Notes: generated by a model from the sequence alone, not told the origin. Numbered from the stretch's first letter, positions 26,677 to 34,240 are shown. The stretch is 64,000 nt of DNA from Qiania dongpingensis (GCF_014337195.1 NZ_CP060634.1:558001-622000), one strand, 5' to 3'. Translations and numbers: made by a program.

Positions 26677-27666
26677 TCATCCTGCTCCTGAGGTTCCAAG
26701 TGTACTCCTCTCTTCCAGCCACTGCTTTGTAATCCCATGAAGGACCTGGTATGCCAGCTCCAGAGAATCCACGGAAATATATTCCTGATACCCATGAATC
26801 CCGGATATGCTGTTTCTCTCATCCAGAGGAAAAAAGCCCAGCACCGGAACCCCCGCTCTTCGGAAATGGCGGTTGTCACTGAAGCCGGGAGAAACGACCG
26901 GAAGAAGCTCCGCCTTTCTGCATCGGTCCAAATGAGGCTTGAGCAGGCTTCGGTATTCTTCCGGAAGGTGCGCCTCCACCAAACATTCCTCCGCCACATG
27001 CCTCCTGTTATTTTCTCCGTCGGACCTCCGGCCCTCCCGATAAGACAGGACAGCTACGTCCTGTCCGCAGCCGCTCCTTTCAGCCGGGATACCGTCCCGT
27101 TCTCCTACCTGCACGGTATAATACCAGACACCTCCTGCAAAGACCGGAAAACCTCCGCCTTCGCTCAAGACCAGCCTGGCATGGGAAAACAGCTTCGTAT
27201 GATTCAAAAGCCACGGAAGGCCGCAGACTTCACAGTCTTCTTCTCCGCACACAGCAGCAAAGATCAATGTCCTTTCTCTGGCCTGTCTTGCCACTTCCGC
27301 CATGATTCCCGCGTTTACCGCCGTCATCCCCTTGTCGTCCAAGGCACCCCTTCCGTAAATCCTGCCCTCTGACAGAACCCCTCGGCCGGGAGGAAATTTC
27401 CAGCGGGACAGATCCAAATAGTTTTCTGTGTCCAGATGGGAATAAAGGACGAGAGCGTCCGGGCTTCTCCCTGGAATCACCGCCACAATACTCGCCCGGA
27501 ACGGCTCCGGCTCGTAAATTCTATTTGCTATGCCCATTTTATCAAAATATGCCTGCAACTGCAAGGCACATTGACGCTCATTTTTCCGTCCTCTGGTGGT
27601 ATCGCAGTCTATCAGGGCTTTCAAAAGCCCGATGATCTTTGGAACTGCCCTCTTTTTTCCATCCAT
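26677..27666 (-). CDS. M20-family peptidase-like protein, lid domain reduced
   Basis: M20 enzymes are di-zinc amidohydrolases acting on peptides or N-acyl amino acids. The 329-residue protein keeps the catalytic half: VLYSHLDTENY (His and Asp ligands), GRGALDDKGMTAVNAG (bridging Asp), CGEEDCE (general base and Glu ligand), and near the C-terminus FSDNRHFRRAGVPVLGFFPL with GIHGYQEYI (last His ligand). Between residues of about 185 and 250 the lid/dimerisation domain is much shorter than usual, and its conserved GHGS-type His segment is missing. It may be inactive or altered. The ATG at 27666 has AGGAGG ten bases upstream and lies 89 bases inside the P1B ATPase gene. Confidence 0.75.
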   Translation of the reverse strand: MDGKKRAVPKIIGLLKALIDCDTTRGRKNERQCALQLQAYFDKMGIANRIYEPEPFRASIVAVIPGRSPDALVLYSHLDTENYLDLSRWKFPPGRGVLSEGRIYGRGALDDKGMTAVNAGIMAEVARQARERTLIFAAVCGEEDCEVCGLPWLLNHTKLFSHARLVLSEGGGFPVFAGGVWYYTVQVGERDGIPAERSGCGQDVAVLSYREGRRSDGENNRRHVAEECLVEAHLPEEYRSLLKPHLDRCRKAELLPVVSPGFSDNRHFRRAGVPVLGFFPLDERNSISGIHGYQEYISVDSLELAYQVLHGITKQWLEERSTLGTSGAG

Positions 27667-29548
27667 ACTCTGCCCCGCCTCCTTTTCCGGGTCTCCAGGT
27701 CAGGAGCCTGGAAGAATTCAAGACGACAAAGATTGAAGAAGCGTTGTGGATCAGGGCGGCCGCCACTGGATTCAAAAACCCCATGCCGGAAAGAGTGATT
27801 CCTGCAATGTTGACGATAAAAGCAAAAACAATGATATTTTCCAAAATGATCCGGTAGGCGCGGCGGCAGAGCGCCACACCGGCCGGCAGAAGCTCCAGGC
27901 GGTCTGACATCAGCGCCATATCAGAAGCTTCCACCGCCACATCAGTGCCTGCCGCCCCCATGGCCACTCCCAAATCCGCCGCCGCAAGGGCCGGCGCGTC
28001 ATTGATGCCGTCTCCGATCATCATCACCCGTTCGCCCTCTTCTTGAAGCCGCTTCAGAAATTCCAGTTTCTCTTGGGGCAAAAGTCCGGCATGGAATTCT
28101 TCGATCCCCGCTTTCCGGCAAATGGATTCTGCTGTTCTTTCATTGTCCCCAGTGAGCATCACAATCCGTCTGCACCCGGTATTTTTCAATTCCCTGACCG
28201 TGTCCCGGCTGCTTTCCCGCAGCGCGTCTGACACCGAGATGCCGCCGAGGACCTGGCCGTTTTCGGAAATTATCATCGCCGTCTGACCGGCCTCCTCCTT
28301 TCTTTCCAGATAGGACAGCGCCTTTTCGTCAAAGATTCCTGCTTCCAGGAGTCCTGCTCCATTGCACACCAGAAAAGTCCGGTCTTTCCGGCACGTCTTC
28401 ACGCCCCGGCCGAACAATACTTCAAATTCTCCCTGGGGAAGTTCCTCCGGCATCAGGTTCTCCGTTCTCAGATAATCCATGACAGCCCTGCCGACCGGAT
28501 GCTGGGAGCTTTGCTCCGCAGCGGCCAGGACATACGCCGCCTCTTCCCGGGATATTCCGTCAAATACCGTAAAATCCGTGACCTTTGGTCTTCCCTCTGT
28601 CAGGGTCCCTGTCTTGTCCATACAGATGACCGTGACCTTTGCCATAGCCTCAACAGCGCTTCCCCCTTTAATGAGAATGCCCCGCTTTGCCGCATTTCCG
28701 ACAGCCGCGATCACTGCCGTGGGAGTAGCCAGGACCAGCGCGCAGGGGCAGGCAATCACAAGTACCGACATCACCCGCATGATATCTCCCGTAATGATCC
28801 ACACCAAGATGCAAATGAGCAATACGGCCGGCAGAAAAAAAGCAGCAAACGTATCTGCCGTCCTCTGAGCCCGTCCTTTGTTTTCCTGTGCGTCATGGAC
28901 AATAGAAACAATCTTCCCCAGTACGGTATCGCTCCCAATCTTTTCTGTCCTGATCTCTATGGCTCCGTTTTCACTCAAGGAGCCCACAAACACCTTGTCA
29001 CCGGCTGTCTTATCTGCAGGGACTGATTCTCCTGTAATGGAAGCCTCATTGACAGAAGCGCTGCCTGATGTGATGACCCCGTCGACAGGAATCCTTTCTC
29101 CCGGAATCACTCGTATCAGATCTCCCGGGCGCACTTCACATATGGAGACTTCCTTCCAGGCGCCCCCTTCCTGTTTCCGGCAGGTATGAGGAACCAGGCT
29201 CAGAAGTTCCCGGACTGAGCCTCTCGTTTTCTCCATGGTCAGATTTTCCAGAAATTCCCCAAAGATCATCATAAAAGCGACGATCGCACCGGAAAGATAT
29301 TCTCCCACAAAGACACAGCCGATCAGTGCCAGAACCACCAGCATACCGGCGGTCACCTTCTTAAGCGCAATAGCCGCATCTATGGCTGATACAATCACAT
29401 AGCCTCCGGCCGCCGCCAGCGGGACCAGAGAAAAAGGAACCGGCAGGCGCGGTTTAAAAACATAGTCCACAAGCACTGCCGCCACGATCAAGACCAATAC
29501 GGCCGCCGGAAACAGCCATACGCGTTTCTGCAGTCTTTTTCCGTTCAT
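27578..29548 (-). CDS. Heavy-metal P1B-type ATPase
   Basis: This enzyme moves a transition-metal ion across the membrane, normally outward. The 656-residue protein has no N-terminal metal-binding (HMA) domain. It shows SITGESVPADKTAGDKV (actuator domain), CPC in VLVIACPCALVLATPTAV (about 264), DKTGTLTEGRPKV (phosphorylated Asp, about 309), the HP motif SSQHPVGRA, and MIGDGINDAPALAAADLGVA. The last helix pair carries ALIHNASSIFVVLNSSRLL instead of the Asp of Zn/Cd pumps. Homology ends near residue 613; about 43 further residues look unrelated and overlap the M20 gene. It follows a His-rich peptide gene by 27 bases. Confidence 0.92.
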   Translation of the reverse strand: MNGKRLQKRVWLFPAAVLVLIVAAVLVDYVFKPRLPVPFSLVPLAAAGGYVIVSAIDAAIALKKVTAGMLVVLALIGCVFVGEYLSGAIVAFMMIFGEFLENLTMEKTRGSVRELLSLVPHTCRKQEGGAWKEVSICEVRPGDLIRVIPGERIPVDGVITSGSASVNEASITGESVPADKTAGDKVFVGSLSENGAIEIRTEKIGSDTVLGKIVSIVHDAQENKGRAQRTADTFAAFFLPAVLLICILVWIITGDIMRVMSVLVIACPCALVLATPTAVIAAVGNAAKRGILIKGGSAVEAMAKVTVICMDKTGTLTEGRPKVTDFTVFDGISREEAAYVLAAAEQSSQHPVGRAVMDYLRTENLMPEELPQGEFEVLFGRGVKTCRKDRTFLVCNGAGLLEAGIFDEKALSYLERKEEAGQTAMIISENGQVLGGISVSDALRESSRDTVRELKNTGCRRIVMLTGDNERTAESICRKAGIEEFHAGLLPQEKLEFLKRLQEEGERVMMIGDGINDAPALAAADLGVAMGAAGTDVAVEASDMALMSDRLELLPAGVALCRRAYRIILENIIVFAFIVNIAGITLSGMGFLNPVAAALIHNASSIFVVLNSSRLLTWRPGKGGGAEYGWKKEGSSKDHRAFESPDRLRYHQRTEK

Positions 29549-29575
29549 CCTTCACACCTTCCTCCGGATTCATCT

Positions 29576-29761
29576 TCACGGCTCTTTTTTGCCAAATAGT
29601 TTTCCCAACATTCCCTTTGGCTTTTGCTCCTTCTTCTCACAGCATTGTCCGTCATGGGGACCATGGCGGAATTCATGATCGTGGGAATGCCCATGACCGA
29701 CTCCGTATAGCTCATCCATGTCCTCTACTCCGTCTAAAATCCCATGTTTGCCTTCATGCAT
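29576..29761 (-). CDS. His-rich small protein, putative metal-binding
   Basis: This 61-residue protein has a His cluster in its centre (GVGHGHSHDHEFRHGPHDGQ followed by CC) and a basic tail ending MLGKLFGKKEP. No membrane segment is seen. It probably buffers or delivers the ion handled by the P1B ATPase encoded next. The start at 29761 (MHEGKHG) has AAGGAGG at eight bases. Upstream in-frame ATGs at 29779-29800 are less well placed. It is the first gene of the operon and lies about 90 bases downstream of the palindrome at 29853-29869. Confidence 0.75.
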   Translation of the reverse strand: MHEGKHGILDGVEDMDELYGVGHGHSHDHEFRHGPHDGQCCEKKEQKPKGMLGKLFGKKEP

Positions 29762-29852
29762 ATCTGCTTCCTCCTTCATCCTCCCCATAGGGATACTCAT
29801 AATGTGTGAATTCCCCCTTTTATTCACAGCATTTAACAATAGATTTCAAATC

Positions 29853-29869
29853 ATCCCCCTATGGGGGAT
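29853..29869. promoter_or_regulatory. CsoR/RcnR-type palindromic operator candidate
   Basis: ATCCCCC-TAT-GGGGGAT is a perfect 7+7 palindrome with A/T-rich flanks. The CsoR/RcnR/FrmR family of metal-sensing repressors binds G-tract palindromes of this kind. It lies in the promoter region of the His-rich/P1B ATPase operon, just upstream of a TTGAAA that could be the -35. A weaker look-alike core CCCCATAGGGA occurs at about 29783-29795. No csoR gene is in the window. Confidence 0.55.
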
Positions 29870-29948
29870 ACAAAAATTGTAACATTCCTTCCCTGTACTG
29901 TCAAGTGCGGCGGGCCAGCGCATCCACCCGGTGGGTTTTTTATTTTTT

Positions 29949-30210
29949 ACCTTTGAATATCTTTTAACCAAACTTCTCTCCATAACTAGATGAGACAGGA
30001 GGAAATCCGATTCCATTTCTGAGCGAACCGGAGACGAAAAATCATAAAGATTTCCTGCCGACATGTGAACGGTACTTCCGGAGCGAGGATAAAGCGGCCC
30101 CTGCATCGCCAGCGAACCGAAATCGTGACGGTCCGGAACTTCTGCCGGTGTCTAACTGGAGCTTAATCGGAGCTAACTGAAAATGATTCCAAAAAGTATA
30201 TTGTATCATA
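29949..30210. repeat. Dispersed intergenic repeat, complete copy (copy C)
   Basis: This 262-base copy begins TACCTTTGAATA and ends GTATATTGTATCATA. The 3' 200 bases match copy A at 4927-5130 closely, including GAGCGAACCGGAGACG, GGATAAAGCGGCC and CTGCATCGCCAGCGAACC. It has no internal insertion and no 60-bp satellite. It lies in the gap between tRNA-Pro and the metal operon. Confidence 0.82.
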
Positions 30211-30231
30211 GGACGCACTTTCCTAAGAAAT

Positions 30232-30262
30232 AAAAAAAGCAGATAAGCATCTGCTTATCTGC
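30232..30262 (-). terminator. Terminator of tRNA-Pro
   Basis: On the minus strand GCAGATAAGCA pairs with TGCTTATCTGC and is followed by seven T. Confidence 0.9.
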
Positions 30263-30271
30263 AACAATCAG

Positions 30272-30345
30272 TCGGAATGACAGGATTCGAACCTGCGACC
30301 TCTCGGTCCCTAACCGAACGCTCTACCAAACTGAGCCACATTCCG
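30272..30345 (-). tRNA. tRNA-Pro(AGG)
   Basis: A 74-base cloverleaf whose acceptor pairs CGGAATG with CATTCCG; discriminator A, CCA not encoded. The D arm is GCTCAGTTTGGTAGAGC. The anticodon stem TTCGG/CCGAG encloses TTAGGGA, giving anticodon AGG (codon CCU) with G37. The T arm GCAGGTTCGAATCCTGT is intact. Confidence 0.92.
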
Positions 30346-30352
30346 ATATTCA

Positions 30353-30421
30353 GATTTGGTTCTGTGTATATCCCAGAACCAAATCCTCGTATACTTTATC
30401 ATATATTTTTCATTCTGGCAA
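30353..30421 (-). promoter_or_regulatory. Promoter and leader hairpin of tRNA-Pro
   Basis: TTGCCA (30421-30416) and TAAAGT (30398-30393) are 17 bases apart on the minus strand. The predicted start near 30386 is followed at once by a perfect 12-bp hairpin, GATTTGGTTCTG with CAGAACCAAATC (30385-30353), seven bases before the mature tRNA. Confidence 0.65.
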
Positions 30422-30496
30422 GTGTTTTTTTCATTTTCCCTGCCAAATTTTAACTTGATTTTTCTGACAGCTTGTACACAGCCGCTCAAAGAACAA

Positions 30497-30853
30497 TTAA
30501 GCGAGCTTTCCCTTTGCAACCTCTGCCAGCTTTGTGAAGCCTGCCGCATCATTAACAGCCATATCAGCCAGGATCTTCCTGTTCATCTCAACGCCGGCTT
30601 CCTTCAGCCCATACATAAAACGGCTGTAAGACAGGCCGTTCATCCTGGCAGCCGCATTGATACGTGCGATCCAGAGCTGTCTGAACTGCCTCTTTCTCTG
30701 CTTTCTGCCTGCATAAGAGCTTGTCAGGGCCCTCATAACGGACTGTTTTGCTATCCGGTACTGCTTGGAACGTGCTCCTCTATAGCCTTTTGCCAGCTTC
30801 AGAACTCTATTGTGCCTCTTTTTAGCGCCTAAACCGCCTTTCACTCTTGCCAT
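30497..30853 (-). CDS. rplT: 50S ribosomal protein L20
   Basis: L20 is an early-assembling 23S rRNA-binding protein and the autogenous repressor of this operon in Bacillus. The 118-residue protein opens [20 protein letters not shown] and contains [20 protein letters not shown] and [26 protein letters not shown] precedes the ATG. It lies 31 bases after rpmI. Confidence 0.98.
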   Translation of the reverse strand: MARVKGGLGAKKRHNRVLKLAKGYRGARSKQYRIAKQSVMRALTSSYAGRKQRKRQFRQLWIARINAAARMNGLSYSRFMYGLKEAGVEMNRKILADMAVNDAAGFTKLAEVAKGKLA

Positions 30854-30884
30854 TTCGGTCTTCCTCCTTTATTCTCTCAATCAA

Positions 30885-31079
30885 TCAGTACGGTAAAATC
30901 TTCTTCATGACCTTTGCGTTCGCAGGAACTGTAACGGCCGATTTTCTAAGATTTCTTTTTCTCTTCTGAGACTTTTTGGTCAAGATATGGCTCTTATACG
31001 CCTTCATTCTCTTTAATTTACCGGTACCGGTCTTTTTAAAACGCTTTGCTGCTGCTCTGCTGGTTTTTACTTTAGGCAT
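30885..31079 (-). CDS. rpmI: 50S ribosomal protein L35
   Basis: A 64-residue basic protein beginning [20 protein letters not shown], with [20 protein letters not shown], the standard L35 sequence. AAGGAGG precedes the ATG. It is the middle gene of infC-rpmI-rplT. Confidence 0.98.
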   Translation of the reverse strand: MPKVKTSRAAAKRFKKTGTGKLKRMKAYKSHILTKKSQKRKRNLRKSAVTVPANAKVMKKILPY

Positions 31080-31127
31080 GATTCTTCCTCCTTAAACTTT
31101 GTCCCAGGCATGACGCCTGTTCTTCTT

Positions 31128-31634
31128 CTAACGCTTCTCCGACAAAAACATCACAAGGCTTCTGCCCTCTACCTTAGACGGCTTATCTACCACTGCGATA
31201 TCAGAAAGCTGCTCTGCAAAATCTTCCAGGATGTGTCTGGAGTTATTCATATGGCTCATTTCCCTGCCGCGGAACCGCAGGGTGACTTTTACCTTATTAC
31301 CCTTCTCAATGAACTTCCTGGCGGCTGAAACTTTTGTATTCAAGTCATTTTCTTCAATATTAGGAGACAAACGCACTTCTTTGACTTCGACGACCTTCTG
31401 CTTTTTCTTGGCCTCTTTCTCTTTCCTGGCCAATTCATAGCGGTACTTGCCGTAATCAATGATCTTGCATACCGGCGGTTTCGCCATCGGAGCGATCTTC
31501 ACCAGGTCAAGCTCCGCTTCCCGTGCCATCCTCTGCGCTTCCTTGGATGATACGATACCAAGCTGTTCGCCGTTCTCACCAACCAGACGGACTTCTTTGT
31601 CTCTAATCTGTTCATTCACCATTAACTCGCTAAT
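31128..31634 (-). CDS. infC: Translation initiation factor IF-3, probable AUU start
   Basis: IF-3 binds the 30S subunit and checks start-codon pairing. The first ATG (31622, MVNEQIRDKEVRLVGENGEQ) has no ribosome site at proper distance. An in-frame ATT at 31634 (codons ATT AGC GAG TTA ATG) has GGAGG nine bases upstream and adds I-S-E-L before the usual first residues, as in other Clostridia. IF-3 genes are known for AUU starts that make IF-3 repress its own translation. The protein would then have 168 residues, with the N domain (GEQLGIVSSKEAQRMAREAE), a linker helix (YRYELARKEKEAKKKQKVVE) and the C domain (KGNKVKVTLRFRGREMSH). Confidence 0.93.
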   Translation of the reverse strand: MSELMVNEQIRDKEVRLVGENGEQLGIVSSKEAQRMAREAELDLVKIAPMAKPPVCKIIDYGKYRYELARKEKEAKKKQKVVEVKEVRLSPNIEENDLNTKVSAARKFIEKGNKVKVTLRFRGREMSHMNNSRHILEDFAEQLSDIAVVDKPSKVEGRSLVMFLSEKR

Positions 31635-31654
31635 AACTCTACACCTCCATAGAA

Positions 31655-31800
31655 TAAAAAAAGTGGATAGAAGAACTATCCACTTAAAATATCACGTCAC
31701 GTTCCCTCCATGATCTCTCCGGAGGAATGAGAACTATAATAACCCAAGTCACTCGATGGTGCTAAGGTGAGAGCGGATACTCTTCTTTTCATTAACACAG
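31655..31800 (-). promoter_or_regulatory. L20-type autoregulatory leader of infC-rpmI-rplT
   Basis: The leader between the promoter and infC contains CTCACCTTAGCACCATCGAG then TGACTTGGGTTAT, the pattern of the Bacillota L20 leader. A terminator follows (AAGTGGATAG-TTCTT-CTATCCACTT plus T-run, 31685-31655) about 25 bases before infC. L20 binding is expected to favour the terminator. Confidence 0.85.
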
Positions 31801-31807
31801 CTTTTAT

Positions 31808-31836
31808 ATAATACCATGTCTGCGTTCCCTTGTCAA
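31808..31836 (-). promoter_or_regulatory. Sigma-A promoter of infC-rpmI-rplT
   Basis: TTGACA and TATTAT are separated by exactly 17 bases on the minus strand, directly upstream of the L20-type leader. Confidence 0.78.
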
Positions 31837-31878
31837 CTGGTTTTTCCATATATCCGGTTAAGCCCTCTGCGGCAAAGA

Positions 31879-32640
31879 TCAGTTCTGGAATCTCGACAGG
31901 AAATCCATGGTCCTCTGGTTTTTCGGACTGTTGATCACCTGTTCCGGCGCTCCCTGCTCCACGATCACACCGCCGTCCATAAAAATGATATGGTCGGCCA
32001 CATCCCGCGCAAAGCTCATCTCGTGGGTCACGATCACCATGGTCATCTTCTCCGCCGCCAGGCTCCGGATAACAGAAAGAATTTCACCGGTAAGCTCCGG
32101 ATCCAAAGCGGATGTGGGCTCATCAAAGAAAAGCACCTTCGGATTCATGGCCAGCGCTCTCGCAATAGAGACCCGTTGCTGCTGTCCGCCGGACAGCTGA
32201 AACGGATAAGCACCCGCCTTTTCTTCCAGTCCCATTTTTTTCAGAAGCTCCATCGCCGACTGCACGGCCTCCTCCTTAGACTGCCCCAGCACATGCACCG
32301 GCGCATCCATTACATTTTTAAGGACAGAATAATGGGGGAACAAATGGAAGTTCTGAAATACCAGTCCATAATTCCTGCTGATCTCTCTGAGCTTTTTCTT
32401 AGGCGCGTATATTGCCCGGCCGTTCTGCCCGTCCCATACGGCTTTCTCACCCAAATATGTAATTTCTCCGGAGTCCACCTTTTCCAGCATGACGGCGCAG
32501 CGCAGAAGTGTGGATTTTCCCGAACCGGAAGGCCCGATGATTCCCAGGACATTTCCTTCATCCACAGTGAGGGAAATATCTGTAAGCACTTCCAGATCAT
32601 CAAACCGTTTTTTGATATGGCTCATTTCCAACAGGCTCAT
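31879..32640 (-). CDS. Polar amino-acid ABC transporter ATPase (GlnQ-like)
   Basis: This ATPase drives import of a polar amino acid through the permease encoded upstream. The 253-residue protein has Walker A (GPSGSGKST), Q-loop (NYGLVFQNFHLFPHYSVLKN), signature LSGGQQQRVSIARALA, Walker B (VLFFDEPTSALDPELTG) and H-loop (VTHEMSFARDVADHIIFMDG). The pattern QNFHLFPHYSVLKNV is typical of the GlnQ/HisP group. It is the last gene of the three-gene operon SBP-permease-ATPase. Confidence 0.94.
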   Translation of the reverse strand: MSLLEMSHIKKRFDDLEVLTDISLTVDEGNVLGIIGPSGSGKSTLLRCAVMLEKVDSGEITYLGEKAVWDGQNGRAIYAPKKKLREISRNYGLVFQNFHLFPHYSVLKNVMDAPVHVLGQSKEEAVQSAMELLKKMGLEEKAGAYPFQLSGGQQQRVSIARALAMNPKVLFFDEPTSALDPELTGEILSVIRSLAAEKMTMVIVTHEMSFARDVADHIIFMDGGVIVEQGAPEQVINSPKNQRTMDFLSRFQN

Positions 32641-32651
32641 GACATCCCCTC

Positions 32652-33305
32652 CTATCTGTAGTAATTAAGTTTTTTCTCGGTGAAGCCCATGATCCCTGCT
32701 ATCAGCAGGTTGAAAATATAATAGAAGACGCCTGCGCCCAGATAAGGCACCATAGAGGTCCAGGACGTGGCGAGCGCTTTCGCCGCGGTGAACATCTCCA
32801 CGTAGCTGATCGCGAAGGAAAGAGAAGTATCTTTTACCAGCGTGATAGCCTCATTGGTCACCGGCGGCAGAATCCGCTTGATGACCTGCGGCAGGATGAT
32901 CTTTAAGAATGTCTGTGCCCTAGAATACCCCAAAAGCTTCGCCGCCTCATACTGTCCCGCCGGCATGGATTCAATGCCGCTCCGGTAGATCTCTGCAAAA
33001 TAAGCCGCATAGTTCAGCACGAAGGCAATGACAACCGCCGGGAAACGGTAAGCAGAGGAAATCTGCATATTGAAAAGAAAATACGGTCCGAAATACACCA
33101 CGACCAGCTGAAGCATCAGCGGCGTGCCCCGCATAATGGATATATACAATTTTGACAGATTCCGGACAAAGAAGTTCTTAGACATCCGCCCGAAGGACAG
33201 TAAAAGTCCCAAAGGCAGAGAAAAAACCAGCGTCAGAAAGAAAATCTTTATGGTCGCGGCCATGCCTACTCCCAGTTGGGAAATCAGAAGACTGAAGCTT
33301 TTCAT
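32652..33305 (-). CDS. Polar amino-acid ABC transporter permease
   Basis: The 217-residue HisM/GlnP-type permease has five or so helices, the N-terminal GVGMAATIKIFFLTLVFSLP, and the EAA loop (YEAAKLLGYSRAQTFLKIIL followed by PQVIKRILPPV). It shows MRGTPLMLQLVVVYFG, typical of this group. A GAGGAGG ribosome site precedes the ATG. It lies between the binding-protein gene and the ATPase gene. Confidence 0.94.
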   Translation of the reverse strand: MKSFSLLISQLGVGMAATIKIFFLTLVFSLPLGLLLSFGRMSKNFFVRNLSKLYISIMRGTPLMLQLVVVYFGPYFLFNMQISSAYRFPAVVIAFVLNYAAYFAEIYRSGIESMPAGQYEAAKLLGYSRAQTFLKIILPQVIKRILPPVTNEAITLVKDTSLSFAISYVEMFTAAKALATSWTSMVPYLGAGVFYYIFNLLIAGIMGFTEKKLNYYR

Positions 33306-33346
33306 GGACTCCTCCTCAAAATCGCGCTCATACTATAAACGTCCGG

Positions 33347-34240
33347 TCACTTTCCAATGGTGGTGATGTCTGAACCAAACCATTTCATGGAAATTTCAGA
33401 CATGGTGCCGTCTTCCGCCATCTCTTCTAAAATGGCCTGTACCTTGTCCCGAAGCTCCTCATTGCCTTTTTTAAATCCGATTCCATATTCCTCTGTGGAG
33501 ATTTCCTGCTCCAAGATCGCAAAGTTGGATCCGCGGCTCTCAATCTGGTATCCGGCCACCACAACATCCATGGCAATGGCATCCACCGCGCCTGACTCAA
33601 GCTCCATAAATGCCGTATTGTATTCTGCACAAGTATCAAGGCTTCCGAAGGTAGCCGTCAGATCCGGGTTATCCTTAAGGGCCGCCTCAGCAGAAGAATC
33701 TACCTGTACAGTCACAGCCTTTCCCTTTAAGTCATCCCATGTGACGATGCCCGCCTCGGCATTTACTACAAAAACCTGGCTGTTGTTCAGATAAGGCTCT
33801 GACCAGGTATATTCATCCTCGCGGCCATTCATGGTAAAACCGTTCCAGATACAGTCGATCGTACCTGAATTAAGCTCCATATCCTTAAAATCCCAGGTGA
33901 TGGGCTGGTATTTGATCTCCAGTCCAAGTCTTTTTGCCACTTCTGCGGCAAGCTCCAAATCGAAGCCGGTAAATTCGCCGTCGTCACCGACAAATCCCAT
34001 GGGCGGGAAATCCTGGTCAAACCCCACGGTAAACGTGCCGCCCTCTGAAGCATCCTTCGCAGCCGTCGTCTTTTCTTCCGCCTTGCTCTCACCATTCTCC
34101 GCGGCCTTCGTCGTCTCATCCTTGGCGGCTTCCGTCGTCTTTTTGGCCGATGTGGTTTCCTTTGCATCCTTGCCGCCGCATCCGGCAAGTGAAGCAACGA
34201 TCAAAGCCGTCGTCATTAACAATGCTATTAGTTTTTTCAT
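33347..34240 (-). CDS. Amino-acid ABC transporter substrate-binding lipoprotein
   Basis: The 297-residue protein has a lipoprotein signal (MKKLIALLMTTALIVASLAG then C, the lipid-modified Cys), a Lys/Thr/Ala/Glu-rich tether to about residue 65, and a type 3 periplasmic-binding domain (FTVGFDQDFPPMGFVGDDGE, FDLELAAEVAKRLGLEIKYQ, EYGIGFKKGNEELRDKVQAI). The specificity among polar amino acids cannot be read from the sequence. GGAGG precedes the ATG, and a promoter lies at 34275-34304. Confidence 0.94.
   Translation of the reverse strand: MKKLIALLMTTALIVASLAGCGGKDAKETTSAKKTTEAAKDETTKAAENGESKAEEKTTAAKDASEGGTFTVGFDQDFPPMGFVGDDGEFTGFDLELAAEVAKRLGLEIKYQPITWDFKDMELNSGTIDCIWNGFTMNGREDEYTWSEPYLNNSQVFVVNAEAGIVTWDDLKGKAVTVQVDSSAEAALKDNPDLTATFGSLDTCAEYNTAFMELESGAVDAIAMDVVVAGYQIESRGSNFAILEQEISTEEYGIGFKKGNEELRDKVQAILEEMAEDGTMSEISMKWFGSDITTIGK

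Noticed and set aside
26700..26999. N-terminal extension of the CbiQ frame into the M20 gene
   Set aside because: Those 100 codons are the shifted frame of the peptidase gene; the CbiQ family sequence begins after the His-rich segment.
29762..29839. Longer N-terminus for the His-rich protein
   Set aside because: AAGGAGG is placed exactly for the ATG at 29761. The extension is not His-rich and overlaps the promoter region.
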